Shown: one piece after another, positions 41,033 through 50,117 of the stretch
Layout: each line of letters opens with the position of its first letter
Position numbering within the stretch: position 1 is the first letter of the stretch
Assembly (NCBI RefSeq): GCF_002979475.1
Contig: NZ_PCOY01000017.1
Location: 1 to 64,000 of the forward strand
DNA: 64,000 nucleotides
From: Microbacterium sp. MYb62
GTDB taxonomy: Bacteria > Actinomycetota > Actinomycetes > Actinomycetales > Microbacteriaceae
Reading direction: 5' to 3'
Notes under the pieces: model-generated
Told to the model about the DNA's origin: nothing
Databases searched by the model: none
The model's input: only the letters and a program-made list of their open reading frames with translations
Translations under genes and position numbers: made by a program

Positions 41033-42522
41033 CAGAGCGGCCGTCCGGCGAACCACGGCGCGAGGGCCGTGTAGGCGTCGGCGAAGCGGGCGTGTCGCTC
41101 GGCGTAGACGGTGTGACGCCCCGCGTCCGGGGTGAACTCGGCGGTGACCTCGCTCAGGGCGCGGGCGGCCGAGAAGTCGGTGAGACCGAGCCCGACCGCG
41201 GCGGTGACCGCGGCGCCGAGACTGTTCGCCTCTTCCACGATCGTCCGGCGGCGCACCGGCACTCCCCACACGTCGGCGAGTACCGAGAGGTACACGTCGC
41301 TCTGGGCTCCACCGCCGACCGCGTCGATGCGGTCGATCACGGCGCCGGCTTCGCGGAACGCCTGGATGCAGCTGAGCAGGTTGAACGCGGTGCCCTCGAG
41401 CACGGCCCGCACGAGGTGCGCCCTGCCGTGGTGCCGGGCGAGGCCGACGAATGCGCCGCGGGCATCCGGATCCCACATCGGCGAGCGCTCGCCGAGGAGA
41501 TAGGGGAGGAAGTAGAGGTCGTCGGTGTCGACGTCGGCGGAGGCCTCGGCCGTCAGCCGCCCGGTCTCGGGATGCGCGGGGTCGGGGGAGAGGGCCTCGG
41601 CGATCCACTGCACCGAGGCGCCGCCGGCCTGCATCGTGGCAGTGGGCACGAACGAGCCGGGCACGACGTTGTCGAACGTGAAGGTGCGCATCGCAGGGTC
41701 GTGCAGCGGGGCGTCTGCCGCGAACGAGATCCACGACGAGGTGCCAAGACACACGTACGCGCCGTCCTCCGGCGCGACGACACCCGAGCCGACGGCCGCC
41801 ATCGGACCGTCGCCGCCGCCCATCACGACGGGCACGCTCGCGGGCAGGCCGAGGGCGTCGGCTGCGGCATCCGTCAGCGTGCCGGCGATCTGCGTGGATT
41901 CCACGATCTCGGGGAACAACGCCGCGTCGAGGCGCGCGGCCCGCAGCACCTCGTCCGACCACGTGCCCGCGGCCTGGTCGTAAGCGTTGGTGCCGGATGC
42001 GTCGGAGCGGTCGGTCGCGAGGCGCCCGGTGAGGCGCAGCACGATGAAGTCCTTCGCGACGCAGACGCGGCGCACGCGCGCCCAGGTGTCGGGCTCGTTG
42101 TCGCGCACCCACATGATCTTCTCGACCGAGTAGGTCGGGTTGAGGCGGTGGCCCAGGATGCCGTAGGCGCGCTCGGCGCCGATCGCGATCTCGAGTTCGC
42201 GCTGCTGCGCACCGGCCCTGGTGTCGGCCCAGATGATCGCTGGGCGAGCCGGTTCGCCGTCGGCGTCGAGCAGCACCGCGCCCATCATCTGGCCGCTCAC
42301 CACGAGTCCGGCGATCTCATCGGTCGCGGTGCCGGTGCGGGCGATCAGGTCACGCGTCGCCGCGACCACCGCGTTCCACCAGTCGGCCGGGTTCTGCTCG
42401 GCCACCCCGCCCGCGGCGAAGTGCGCGGGATAGGGGACGGTGACCGAGGCGACGAGCCGGCCGTCGTCGTGGTGCAGCGACGCCTTGTTCCCGGTCGTGC
42501 CCAGGTCGTGCGCGATGATCAT
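41032..42522 (-). CDS. FGGY-family carbohydrate kinase
   Basis: A 496-residue kinase. The N-terminal phosphate loop is IIAHDLGTTGNKASLH, the substrate region is VVSGQMMGAVLLDADG, and the second ATP motif is GGGAQSDVYLSVLADVW; IWADTRAG is the FGGY activator segment. Closest in general layout to xylulokinases, but the group also phosphorylates erythritol, ribulose, threonate-like and other substrates. It is second in the operon, after the cupin isomerase. Confidence 0.9.
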   Translation of the reverse strand: MIIAHDLGTTGNKASLHHDDGRLVASVTVPYPAHFAAGGVAEQNPADWWNAVVAATRDLIARTGTATDEIAGLVVSGQMMGAVLLDADGEPARPAIIWADTRAGAQQRELEIAIGAERAYGILGHRLNPTYSVEKIMWVRDNEPDTWARVRRVCVAKDFIVLRLTGRLATDRSDASGTNAYDQAAGTWSDEVLRAARLDAALFPEIVESTQIAGTLTDAAADALGLPASVPVVMGGGDGPMAAVGSGVVAPEDGAYVCLGTSSWISFAADAPLHDPAMRTFTFDNVVPGSFVPTATMQAGGASVQWIAEALSPDPAHPETGRLTAEASADVDTDDLYFLPYLLGERSPMWDPDARGAFVGLARHHGRAHLVRAVLEGTAFNLLSCIQAFREAGAVIDRIDAVGGGAQSDVYLSVLADVWGVPVRRRTIVEEANSLGAAVTAAVGLGLTDFSAARALSEVTAEFTPDAGRHTVYAERHARFADAYTALAPWFAGRPL

Positions 42523-42531
42523 GGCCGGAGC

Positions 42532-43107
42532 CTATTCCGCGTAGGGACGCAGGTCGACGCCGCCGGCTGCGCGGTAGGCGCGCGAGCCCATGCCGTGCTC
42601 GAGCACCCAGCCGTAGTCGTGTCCTGCCCCTCCCGGATACACCGCGAGGAAGGCGTAGGGCTCGTCGCCGGTGTTGACCGAGCGGTGCGCCCAGCCCGGC
42701 GGGATGTAGCCGATCGTGCCGGGGAGCATGTCGAGCCACTCGGTGCGCTCGCCGTCGAACATGAGCAGGCCCCCCTGGCCCTTGAGTGCCAGGTAGATCT
42801 CGCCCTGGTGGTCCGGGTGCTGGTGGCCCTTGGTCATCCAGAGCTCGCCGCCGGTGTCGCCGGGCATGATCGTGGTGATCGACTGCGGCAGCTCGCGGTC
42901 GACCTCGGGCACGGGGGAGCTGACGACCGTGTAGACCACCGGGTTCTCGCCTGCCGATGCCGTGGCCCAGGCGTCCGCGTCGAGGAAGAGCCCTTCGAGG
43001 TCGGACATCCGTCGGGTGAGGGTCGGTCCTTCGGGGGAGAGCGTCAGCTTCTCGGCGTCGAAGGCGATCGCCATCGGAGAGATCGGCGGGGTGTGGAACT
43101 CGGGCAT
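42532..43107 (-). CDS. cupin-type phosphosugar isomerase (cPGI family)
   Basis: A 191-residue cupin resembling archaeal/bacterial cupin glucose-6-phosphate isomerases. The metal motif is KGHQHPDHQGEIYLALKG (GHxH...E) and the distal histidines are in PPGWAHRSVNTG and GGAGHDYGWVLEHG. It may isomerise glucose 6-phosphate or another phosphosugar. ATG 43107 has GAGGAG 7 nt upstream. It heads a five-gene operon ruled by two GntR-type operators. Confidence 0.82.
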   Translation of the reverse strand: MPEFHTPPISPMAIAFDAEKLTLSPEGPTLTRRMSDLEGLFLDADAWATASAGENPVVYTVVSSPVPEVDRELPQSITTIMPGDTGGELWMTKGHQHPDHQGEIYLALKGQGGLLMFDGERTEWLDMLPGTIGYIPPGWAHRSVNTGDEPYAFLAVYPGGAGHDYGWVLEHGMGSRAYRAAGGVDLRPYAE

Positions 43108-43141
43108 CGGTGCTCCTCGTAACGGTGCTGCGGCGCTGCGC

Positions 43142-43189
43142 AACCTGTAATGACAGGTTCACTGTACCTGTTATGACAGGTTGCGTCCA
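43142..43189 (-). promoter_or_regulatory. promoter with two GntR operators for the sugar-acid operon
   Basis: On the minus strand TGGACG (43189-43184), a 17-nt spacer and TACAGT (43166-43161) form the promoter. Palindrome ACCTGTTATGACAGGT (43166-43181) sits within the spacer and AACCTGTAATGACAGGTT (43142-43159) just downstream of the -10. Centres are 23 bp apart. Strong steric repression by the GntR protein is expected. Confidence 0.85.
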
Positions 43190-43202
43190 GAGCGTGTGCC
43201 GT

Positions 43203-43290
43203 TCCGGTCGCAGCTGGTGTCGCCTGCTGCAGCTCCGGTCACAGTCGGTGCCGCCTGATCGCGAAGAATCCGGTAGGAACTGCGACCGGA
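43203..43290. repeat. imperfect inverted repeat of a CCGGTCGCAG motif
   Basis: TCCGGTCGCAG (43203-43213) and CTGCGACCGGA (43280-43290) are perfect reverse complements; a third, degenerate copy CTCCGGTCACAG starts at 43233. The right side, AGGAACTGCGACCGGA (43275-43290), recurs exactly at 7177-7192. The 231-nt gap between the cupin and CGNR genes otherwise holds only the GntR promoter. Confidence 0.7.
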
Positions 43291-43338
43291 GCGCTGAGCG
43301 TCAGCCGGAGCGGCCGAGGCGGCCGGAGCCGCGCCGGC

Positions 43339-43875
43339 TCAGTGCGCCGCGAGCCGAGCGCGGTAGGCGGCGACGGCGTTGCGGTTCGCGCACGTCGTCG
43401 AGCAGTAGCGCTTCGAGCGGTTGCGGGAGAGATCGAGCGAGATCGACTGGCAGGTGTCGTCCGCGCATACGGTGAGGCGCGAGCCCTCGTCCGCGCGGAT
43501 GACGTCGATCAGGGCCATCGCGGTCTCGACCAGGACGCGTTCGGCGAGGGGATGGTCGTCGGCGACGGCGTGCAGGTGCCAGTCCACGCCGTCGTGGCGA
43601 CGGAGTGCGGGGGTAAGGCGGGACTCCGCGAGGGCATCGTTCACGTGGTCGGCCATCTCGTCGCGGGGGGCGAGCAGCATCTCACGCAGGCGCGGGCGCA
43701 ATCGACGCAGGGAGGCGACCTCTTCCTCGTCGCGGTCGAGTCGACCCGTGTAGGGGAACTCCTGGAGGAACGCGTGCTCGTCATCGAGGTCGACGAGCGT
43801 GTCCGGCTGTTCCGCCGAGTTCGCAAGCCAGACGGCGGAACGCAGCGCCTCCTCCGTGTCATCGGTGAAGATCAT
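43339..43875 (-). CDS. CGNR zinc-finger (ABATE domain) protein
   Basis: A 178-residue protein. The N-terminal ~125 residues match the stress-related ABATE domain (LVDLDDEHAFLQEFPYTG, LRPRLREMLLAP), and the C-terminus is a zinc finger with cysteines in VCADDTCQSISLD and KRYCSTTCANRNAVAAYRA, the CGNR pattern with CANR here. Members are thought to bind DNA as regulators. It is divergent from the EamA exporter across 39 bp, which it may control. Confidence 0.88.
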   Translation of the reverse strand: MIFTDDTEEALRSAVWLANSAEQPDTLVDLDDEHAFLQEFPYTGRLDRDEEEVASLRRLRPRLREMLLAPRDEMADHVNDALAESRLTPALRRHDGVDWHLHAVADDHPLAERVLVETAMALIDVIRADEGSRLTVCADDTCQSISLDLSRNRSKRYCSTTCANRNAVAAYRARLAAH

Positions 43876-43914
43876 GTTGACATCTTACAGCCGGCGAGAG
43901 TAGCGTCATCGATC

Positions 43915-44922
43915 ATGAGCAAGGTGAGCAGTGACATCACGGTCACCGCGGTGAACGGGGTGCGCCTCGGGCTGCCGCTCGCGATCGCCGCGGCGTTCGC
44001 CTTCGGGATGTCGGGTGCGTGGGCGCGGGGGCTCATCGATGCGGGGTGGACGCCCGGAGCCGCCGTCACCGCGCGCATCTGGGTCGCCGCCCTCGTGCTG
44101 CTCATCCCCACGATCCTGTCCCTTCGCGGGCGGTGGGGGTTGCTGCGGCGCAACGCGGGCATGATCCTCGCCTACGGACTGCTCGCGGTCACTGCGACGC
44201 AACTCTTCTACTTCCAGGCCGTCGCGGTCATGGATGTCGGTCTCGCGCTGCTCATCGAGTACACCGCTCCGGTCGCGGTGCTGCTGTGGCTGTGGGTGCG
44301 GCGCGGTGAGCGGCCGACCCGTCGGAGCATCATCGGCGCCGCCATCGCGTTCGTCGGCCTGGTGCTCATGCTCGACATCCTCACGGGGGCCGACGTGAAC
44401 GTGGCCGGCATCCTGTGGGCACTCGGGGCCATGGTCGGCGCCGCGACCTACTTCGTGCTCTCGGCCAAGGTCGACACGGGTCTGCCGCCCATCGCCCTCG
44501 CCGGCAGCGGCCTGCTGTTGGGTGCATTCGGACTCACCGCCGCCGGCGCGATCGGTGTGCTGCCGATCAGATGGACGACCGACGACATCGCGTACCGGTT
44601 CGGCAGCGTGCCGTGGTTCGTCCCGGTGCTGGCGATGGGCGTCGTCGCGACGGCGCTCGCGTATCTGCTGGGCATCGCCTCGACCCGGATGCTGGGTTCG
44701 CGGCTCGCGTCCTTCGTGGCGCTCGCCGAGGTCGTTGCCGCACTCCTGTTCGGGTGGCTTCTGCTCGGACAGCTCCCCGACCTGCTGCAGGCGCTCGGGG
44801 GAGTGCTCGTGCTCGTCGGCGTCGTGGTGGTCAAGCTGGGAGAGCCCGTGGCGCCGGAGTTCATCGAGCCCGTGCCCCCAGTCAGGAATGTATACGACGA
44901 GAGCAGTCAAGGCGAACACTGA
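43915..44922 (+). CDS. EamA-family (DMT) exporter
   Basis: A 335-residue inner-membrane protein with ten predicted spans in two EamA repeats (about residues 19-150 and 160-295), including the LLIEYTAPVAVLLWLWVRRG and SFVALAEVVAALLFGWLLLG segments that end each repeat. Members export amino acids or other metabolites. It lies next to a CGNR regulator; the C-terminus overlaps a TGTATACG site tied to the downstream GntR gene. Confidence 0.9.
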   Translation: MSKVSSDITVTAVNGVRLGLPLAIAAAFAFGMSGAWARGLIDAGWTPGAAVTARIWVAALVLLIPTILSLRGRWGLLRRNAGMILAYGLLAVTATQLFYFQAVAVMDVGLALLIEYTAPVAVLLWLWVRRGERPTRRSIIGAAIAFVGLVLMLDILTGADVNVAGILWALGAMVGAATYFVLSAKVDTGLPPIALAGSGLLLGAFGLTAAGAIGVLPIRWTTDDIAYRFGSVPWFVPVLAMGVVATALAYLLGIASTRMLGSRLASFVALAEVVAALLFGWLLLGQLPDLLQALGGVLVLVGVVVVKLGEPVAPEFIEPVPPVRNVYDESSQGEH

Positions 44923-44948
44923 CCCCTATTTGTGACTTTATGTATACA
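44889..44948 (+). promoter_or_regulatory. paired TGTATAC sites upstream of the prp regulator
   Basis: TGTATACA (44941-44948) lies 9 nt before the GntR start and TGTATACG (44889-44896) 52 bp upstream, inside the end of the EamA gene. The first overlaps a -10-like TACACT, so the transcript may be nearly leaderless. FCD-type GntR proteins bind such short palindromes, suggesting autoregulation of the gntR-prpDBC unit. Confidence 0.6.
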
Positions 44949-44956
44949 CTGAGGGC

Positions 44957-45637
44957 ATGAGCATCGTCGTCGAACGCACCTCCGCGAGCGATCGTGCGTA
45001 TGCGGCGCTGCTCGACGACATCCAGTCCGGTTCCCTCCCCGCCGGCTTCGTGCTCGGCGAGGTCGAACAGGCCGAACGCCTCGGCGTGAGTCGCACCCCG
45101 ATGCGCGAAGCGCTGCGACGGCTCATCGCGGATGGGCTCGTCGTGCAGCAGTCGCCGCGGGTCACTGTGGTCGCCGACCTGGATGCCGACGACATCCGCT
45201 CGCTCTTCGAGATCCGCCGCGCGCTCGAGGAGAGCTCGGCCCGTCTCGCCGCCGCCCGCGGGGATGCCGCACTCTTCGCGGCGCTCGCGGACGAATTCGC
45301 GCACGTCGACCTCGACGCCGTCGAGGGCCGCGACGCGTATTACGCCCTGATCGCCCGCTTCGATGCCGCGCTCGACGCCGCCGTCGCCAACGACTACATC
45401 GCGTCGGCACTGCGCACCGTGCGCACGCACCTCGTGCGTGTGCGTCGGATGGCCCGCGACAAGCCCGCCCGCCTCGCGGCCTCCGCCGCCGAGCACCGCA
45501 CGATCGCGGAGGCGCTCGCCGCCCGCGACGGCGACCTCGCCGCCCATGCCACGCACGTGCACCTGCACAACGCGCTCGCCGGCATCCTCGATTCACTCGA
45601 CCCCAACGATGTCGATTCCCGCACCAGCGAAGGATAA
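44957..45637 (+). CDS. GntR/FCD regulator of the 2-methylcitrate operon
   Basis: A 226-residue regulator: winged helix at about residues 8-72 (GSLPAGFVLGEVEQAERLGV, SRTPMREALRRLIADGLV) and an FCD domain with LFEIRRALEESSARLAA and a terminal HATHVHLHNAL histidine cluster. Only 3 nt separate it from prpD, so it is probably the first gene of the operon and controls it, with a methylcitrate- or propionyl-related ligand (inference). Confidence 0.9.
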   Translation: MSIVVERTSASDRAYAALLDDIQSGSLPAGFVLGEVEQAERLGVSRTPMREALRRLIADGLVVQQSPRVTVVADLDADDIRSLFEIRRALEESSARLAAARGDAALFAALADEFAHVDLDAVEGRDAYYALIARFDAALDAAVANDYIASALRTVRTHLVRVRRMARDKPARLAASAAEHRTIAEALAARDGDLAAHATHVHLHNALAGILDSLDPNDVDSRTSEG

Positions 45638-45640
45638 GAA

Positions 45641-47167
45641 ATGACCGTCACCCACCACGTCCGTGTGCACCGCAGCGACGAGAACCTCGCCCGCGAAGAC
45701 CAGCTCGCCTGGAAGATCGCCGAGGTCGCGGCCGACCAGGTCGAGGTCGAGCAGGACGTCGTCGACATGATCATCAACCGCATCATCGACAACGCCTCGG
45801 TGGCGGCGGCATCCCTCACCCGCGCCCCGATCAACGCGGCCCGCGCGCAGGCGTTCAGTCACCCCGTCTCGACTGGCGGCGTCGGCGCGAACCTCTTCGG
45901 TGCGGCGCTCGACCACCGCACCAGCCCCGAGTGGGCGGCGTGGGCGAACGGCGTGGCCGTGCGCGAGCTCGACTACCACGACACATTCCTCGCCGCCGAG
46001 TACTCGCACCCGGGCGACAACATCCCGCCGATCCTCGCAGTCGCCCAGCACGCCAGCAAGGACGGCCGGGCTCTCGTGCGCGGCATCGCCACCGGCTACG
46101 AGATCCAGATGGATCTGGTGCGCGCGATCTGCCTGCACAAGCACAAGATCGACCACGTCGCCCACCTCGGCCCGTCGGCCGCCGCCGGAATCGGCACCCT
46201 GCTCGGCCTCGACGTCGAGACCATCTACCAGGCCGTCGGCCAGGGACTGCACACGACGACCGCCACGCGTCAGAGCCGCAAGGGCGAGATCTCCACCTGG
46301 AAGGCGCACGCTCCGGCCTTCGCCGGCAAGATGGCCGTGGAGGCGGTCGACCGGGCGATGCGCGGGCAGACCAGCCCCGCCCCGATCTACGAAGGCGAAG
46401 ACGGCGTGATCGCCTGGATGCTCGACGGCAAGGACGCGTCCTACGACGTGCCGCTGCCTGCCACCGGTGAGCCCAAGCGCGCGATCCTCGACTCGTACAC
46501 GAAGGAGCACTCCGCCGAGTACCAGGCCCAGGCGCTGATCGACCTCGCCCGCAAGCTCGGCACCTCGAACCCCGCACTGCGCGACCCCGCGAACATCGCG
46601 TCGATCGTCATCCACACCAGCCACCACACCCACAACGTGATCGGCTCCGGCGCGAACGACCCGCAGAAGTACGACCCGACCGCCTCGCGCGAGACGCTCG
46701 ACCACTCGGTGCCCTACATCTTCGCGGTCGCACTGCAGGATGGTGGCTGGCACCACGTCGACTCCTACGCCCCCGAGCGCGCGGGCCGTGCCGACACCGT
46801 CGCGCTGTGGCACAAGGTCACAACGGCCGAGGATGCCGAGTGGACGCGCCGCTACCACTCCGAGGACCCCGCCGAGAAGGCGTTCGGCGGTCGCGTCGAG
46901 ATCCGCCTGACCGACGGCTCGACCGTGGTCGACGAGATCGCCGTGGCCGATGCGCACCCGCTGGGAGCTCGTCCGTTCGCCCGTGAGAACTACATCGCGA
47001 AGTTCCGTCTGCTGGCGGAGCCCGTGCTCGAGCCGGCCGAGATCGAGCGGTTCCTCGCCCTTGTGCAGCGCCTGCCCGAGCTGACCGCGGCCGAGGTCGG
47101 CGAGCTGTCGATCGTCGCGAAGCCCGGCCTGCTCGACGCGGCGCCGGCACCCGCGGGGCTGTTCTGA
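45641..47167 (+). CDS. prpD: 2-methylcitrate dehydratase PrpD (MmgE/PrpD family)
   Basis: A 508-residue MmgE/PrpD protein. Typical blocks are [39 protein letters not shown] and [20 protein letters not shown]. It dehydrates 2-methylcitrate to 2-methyl-cis-aconitate in propionyl-CoA breakdown. It overlaps prpB by 1 nt (TGATG) and follows the GntR gene directly. Confidence 0.94.
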   Translation: MTVTHHVRVHRSDENLAREDQLAWKIAEVAADQVEVEQDVVDMIINRIIDNASVAAASLTRAPINAARAQAFSHPVSTGGVGANLFGAALDHRTSPEWAAWANGVAVRELDYHDTFLAAEYSHPGDNIPPILAVAQHASKDGRALVRGIATGYEIQMDLVRAICLHKHKIDHVAHLGPSAAAGIGTLLGLDVETIYQAVGQGLHTTTATRQSRKGEISTWKAHAPAFAGKMAVEAVDRAMRGQTSPAPIYEGEDGVIAWMLDGKDASYDVPLPATGEPKRAILDSYTKEHSAEYQAQALIDLARKLGTSNPALRDPANIASIVIHTSHHTHNVIGSGANDPQKYDPTASRETLDHSVPYIFAVALQDGGWHHVDSYAPERAGRADTVALWHKVTTAEDAEWTRRYHSEDPAEKAFGGRVEIRLTDGSTVVDEIAVADAHPLGARPFARENYIAKFRLLAEPVLEPAEIERFLALVQRLPELTAAEVGELSIVAKPGLLDAAPAPAGLF

Positions 47168-48075
47168 TGCTGTACTCCACCGTCACGCCCGCCGAGAAGC
47201 GCCGGCTGTTCCGCGAGCGCCTCGCGAGCGGTGAGCTGCTGCGCTTCCCCGGTGCGTTCAACCCGCTGAGCGCCCGCCTGATCGAGCAGAAGGGCTTCGA
47301 CGGCGTCTACATCTCCGGTGCCGTGCTCTCGGCCGATCTGGGCCTGCCCGACATCGGACTCACCACGCTCACCGAGGTGGCCGGTCGGGCGAAGCAGATC
47401 GCCCGGATGACCGACCTCCCCGCGATCGTCGACGCCGACACCGGCTTCGGCGAGCCGATGAACGTCGCCCGCACGATCCAGGAGATCGAAGACGCGGGCC
47501 TCGCCGGCACGCACATCGAGGACCAGATCAACCCGAAGCGCTGCGGCCACCTCGACGGCAAGGCCGTGGTCGACGAGAACACCGCGATCAAGCGCATCCG
47601 TGCCGCCGCCGATGCCCGTCGCGACGAGAACTTCCTCATCATGGCACGCACCGACATCCGGGCTGTCGAGGGGCTGGATGCGGCGATCGACCGGGCCAAG
47701 GCGCTGGTGGATGCCGGTGCCGACGCGGTGTTCCCGGAGGCGATGCGCACGCTGGCCGAGTTCGAGGCGATGGCCGAGGCGCTCGACGTGCCGATCCTGG
47801 CGAACATGACCGAGTTCGGCAAGAGCGAGCTGTTCTCCGTGGACCAGCTGCGCGACGCCGGGGTGAACCTGGTCATCTGGCCTGTGTCGCTGTTGCGCAT
47901 CTCGATGGGGGCGGCGGGCCGTGCGCTCGATACGCTGAACGACGAGGGGCACCTGACCTCGAAGCTCGGCGAGATGCAGCACCGCGCCGATCTCTACGAT
48001 CTGATCGACTACGAGTCGTACAACCATTTCGACTCGGGCGTCTTCAACTTCACACTCGACACCACCGAACGCTGA
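47167..48075 (+). CDS. prpB: 2-methylisocitrate lyase PrpB
   Basis: A 302-residue isocitrate-lyase superfamily enzyme. The catalytic cysteine motif is NPKRCGHLDGK (about residue 119) and the Mg-site segment is VDADTGFGEP. It splits 2-methylisocitrate to pyruvate and succinate. It lies between prpD and prpC in the same direction. Confidence 0.95.
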   Translation: MLYSTVTPAEKRRLFRERLASGELLRFPGAFNPLSARLIEQKGFDGVYISGAVLSADLGLPDIGLTTLTEVAGRAKQIARMTDLPAIVDADTGFGEPMNVARTIQEIEDAGLAGTHIEDQINPKRCGHLDGKAVVDENTAIKRIRAAADARRDENFLIMARTDIRAVEGLDAAIDRAKALVDAGADAVFPEAMRTLAEFEAMAEALDVPILANMTEFGKSELFSVDQLRDAGVNLVIWPVSLLRISMGAAGRALDTLNDEGHLTSKLGEMQHRADLYDLIDYESYNHFDSGVFNFTLDTTER

Positions 48076-48152
48076 GTGCAGCGAAGCGGACAGCCGACTC
48101 GGTTGCCGAGCGAGGAGCGAAGCGACGAGTCGAAGTACACGAAGGAGTGACC

Positions 48153-49286
48153 ATGACCGAGCCGGACATCAAGAAGGGCCTCGCGGGCGTCGTCGTCGAT
48201 ACGACCGCGATCTCGAAGGTCAACCCCGAGACGAACAGCCTGCTGTACCGCGGCTACCCGGTGCAGGAGTTGGCCGACACGCAGCCGTTCGAGGCCGTCG
48301 CGTACCTGCTGTGGAACGGCGAGCTGCCGACTCCGGAAGAGCTCGCGGCGTTCCGGCTCGAGGAGCGGAAGCACCGCGCCCTCGCCGACAACGTCAAGAC
48401 CGCGATCGACCTGGTGCCGCTCGACGCCCACCCGATGGACGAGGTGCGCACCGCGGTCAGCCTGATCGGGGCCTCCGACCCCGGTGCCGGCGGCTCGGTG
48501 CTGGATGCGGGCGGCAGCCCGGAGCAGAACCTCGAGCGCAGCATCCGCCTGTTCGCCGCCCTCCCGGCGATCGTCGCGTACGGTCAGCGTCGTCGTCGCG
48601 GCCAGGAGATCATCGCCCCGCGCGACGACCTCGACTACTCCGCGAACTTCCTCTGGATGACGTTCGGCGAAGAGGCGGACGCCGTCGTGGTGGATGCCTT
48701 CAACCGCTCGATGATCCTGTACGCCGAGCACTCCTTCAACGCCTCGACGTTCACCGCACGCGTGATCGCCTCGACGCTGAGCGACATCTACTCGGCCGTG
48801 GTCGGTGCGATCGGCGCGCTCAAGGGGCCGCTGCACGGTGGCGCCAACGAGGCGGTGCTGCATATCTTCGACGACATCGGCACGGCCGACAACGTCGTGC
48901 CCTGGCTCGACAAGGCTCTCGCCGAGAAGCGGAAGATCATGGGCTTCGGGCACCGCGTCTACAAGAAGGGCGACTCCCGCGTGCCGACCATGAAGGCCGC
49001 GCTCGACACCCTCGTGGAGCACTACGACCGCCCCGAGGTCGCGGCCCTCTACGACGCGCTCGAGTCGGAGTTCGTCGCACGCAAGGGCATCTACCCGAAC
49101 CTCGACTACCCCTCGGGCCCGGCGTACAACCTGATCGGTTTCGACACCCTCACCTTCACACCGCTGTTCGTGGCGGCGCGGGTGACCGGCTGGACCGCCC
49201 ACGTGATCGAGCAGGCCGGGTCGAACGCCCTCATCCGTCCGCTGTCCTTCTACGACGGCCCCGACGAGCGGCACGTCACCGCCTGA
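48153..49286 (+). CDS. prpC: 2-methylcitrate synthase PrpC (citrate synthase family)
   Basis: A 377-residue citrate-synthase-fold enzyme. The active-site histidines are in GPLHGGANEAVLHIF and MGFGHRVYKKGDSRVP, with Asp in GIYPNLDYPSGPAYN. The operon context assigns it to condensation of propionyl-CoA with oxaloacetate; such enzymes often keep citrate synthase activity. ATG 48153 is used since GAAGGAG lies 5 nt upstream. Confidence 0.94.
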   Translation: MTEPDIKKGLAGVVVDTTAISKVNPETNSLLYRGYPVQELADTQPFEAVAYLLWNGELPTPEELAAFRLEERKHRALADNVKTAIDLVPLDAHPMDEVRTAVSLIGASDPGAGGSVLDAGGSPEQNLERSIRLFAALPAIVAYGQRRRRGQEIIAPRDDLDYSANFLWMTFGEEADAVVVDAFNRSMILYAEHSFNASTFTARVIASTLSDIYSAVVGAIGALKGPLHGGANEAVLHIFDDIGTADNVVPWLDKALAEKRKIMGFGHRVYKKGDSRVPTMKAALDTLVEHYDRPEVAALYDALESEFVARKGIYPNLDYPSGPAYNLIGFDTLTFTPLFVAARVTGWTAHVIEQAGSNALIRPLSFYDGPDERHVTA

Positions 49287-49307
49287 GTATTCGACGTCTC
49301 GGCGTAA

Positions 49308-49342
49308 GAATGGCCCCGTCTCGGCAGCAGACGGGGCCATTC
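49308..49342. terminator. stem-loop terminator after the prp operon
   Basis: GAATGGCCCCGTCT (49308-49321) and AGACGGGGCCATTC (49329-49342) form a perfect 14-bp stem with a 7-nt loop, between convergent prpC and the DJ-1 gene; it can serve both. Confidence 0.9.
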
Positions 49343-49358
49343 GCGTGTTCGGTCCCGC

Positions 49359-50024
49359 TCAGGCGAGCGCGGCGACGAGCGCGCGAGCCGCGGATGCCGA
49401 CGACTGGGGGTTCTGGCCGGTGATGAGCTGCCCGTCGATCACGGTGTGGTCGCTCCACGGTGAGGCGATGTCGAGTTCGGCGCCCCGTGCCCGCAGTTCG
49501 CTCTCGAGCAGGAACGGGGCACGGTCGGCGAGGCCGCCGATGCGCTCCTCTTCGTCGGTGAACCCGGTGATGCGGCGTCCGGCCACGACCGATTCCCCTG
49601 CCGCGGTGCGGGCCGGGAGCAGAGCCGCGAGCCCGTGGCAGACGGCGGCGAGCGGGCGTCCGGCGGCGAGGGTCGCCGTGATCAGCGCGGCGGAGTCTTC
49701 GTCGACCGCCAGATCCTGCATGGGGCCGTGACCGCCGGGGTAGTAGACCGCGTCATACGCAGCGGGGTCGACGTCGGCCAGAACCAGCGGGGCGATGAGC
49801 TCGTCGATCGCGGCGATCGACTCGGCGTCGCCCTCGGCGAGGCTGGACGCATCGGCCACCGGTGCGACGCCACCCGGGGTCGCGAACGACACCGTGTGGC
49901 CGGCCTCGCTGAGCAGGCGGTAGGGGGTCAGCAGTTCTTCCGCCCAGTAGCCGGTCGCGTGCGCGGTGCCATCGGCGAGGGTCCAGGTGCGGGCGCCGGT
50001 GACGACGAAGAGAACAGAGGACAT
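49359..50024 (-). CDS. DJ-1/PfpI-family protein
   Basis: A 221-residue protein of the Hsp31/glyoxalase III-like group. The nucleophilic cysteine is in PLAAVCHGLAALLPA, glutamate in GYWAEELLTPYRLL, and YYPGGHGPMQDLA precedes it. Members detoxify methylglyoxal or act as stress proteins. It is divergent from a LysR regulator with 93 bp between the starts. Confidence 0.9.
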   Translation of the reverse strand: MSSVLFVVTGARTWTLADGTAHATGYWAEELLTPYRLLSEAGHTVSFATPGGVAPVADASSLAEGDAESIAAIDELIAPLVLADVDPAAYDAVYYPGGHGPMQDLAVDEDSAALITATLAAGRPLAAVCHGLAALLPARTAAGESVVAGRRITGFTDEEERIGGLADRAPFLLESELRARGAELDIASPWSDHTVIDGQLITGQNPQSSASAARALVAALA

Positions 50025-50117
50025 GCGTGCTCCAGAAGGTCGGACGGCAGAAGCCGTGCGGATGCGATACCGAGGACAACGGCACGGTCTCGGCACTGAT
50101 TCCGATACATTTTCGAT

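Noticed and set aside
41032..42522. Naming the FGGY kinase xylB
   Set aside because: No xylose isomerase nearby and the operon is unusual, so the substrate is open.
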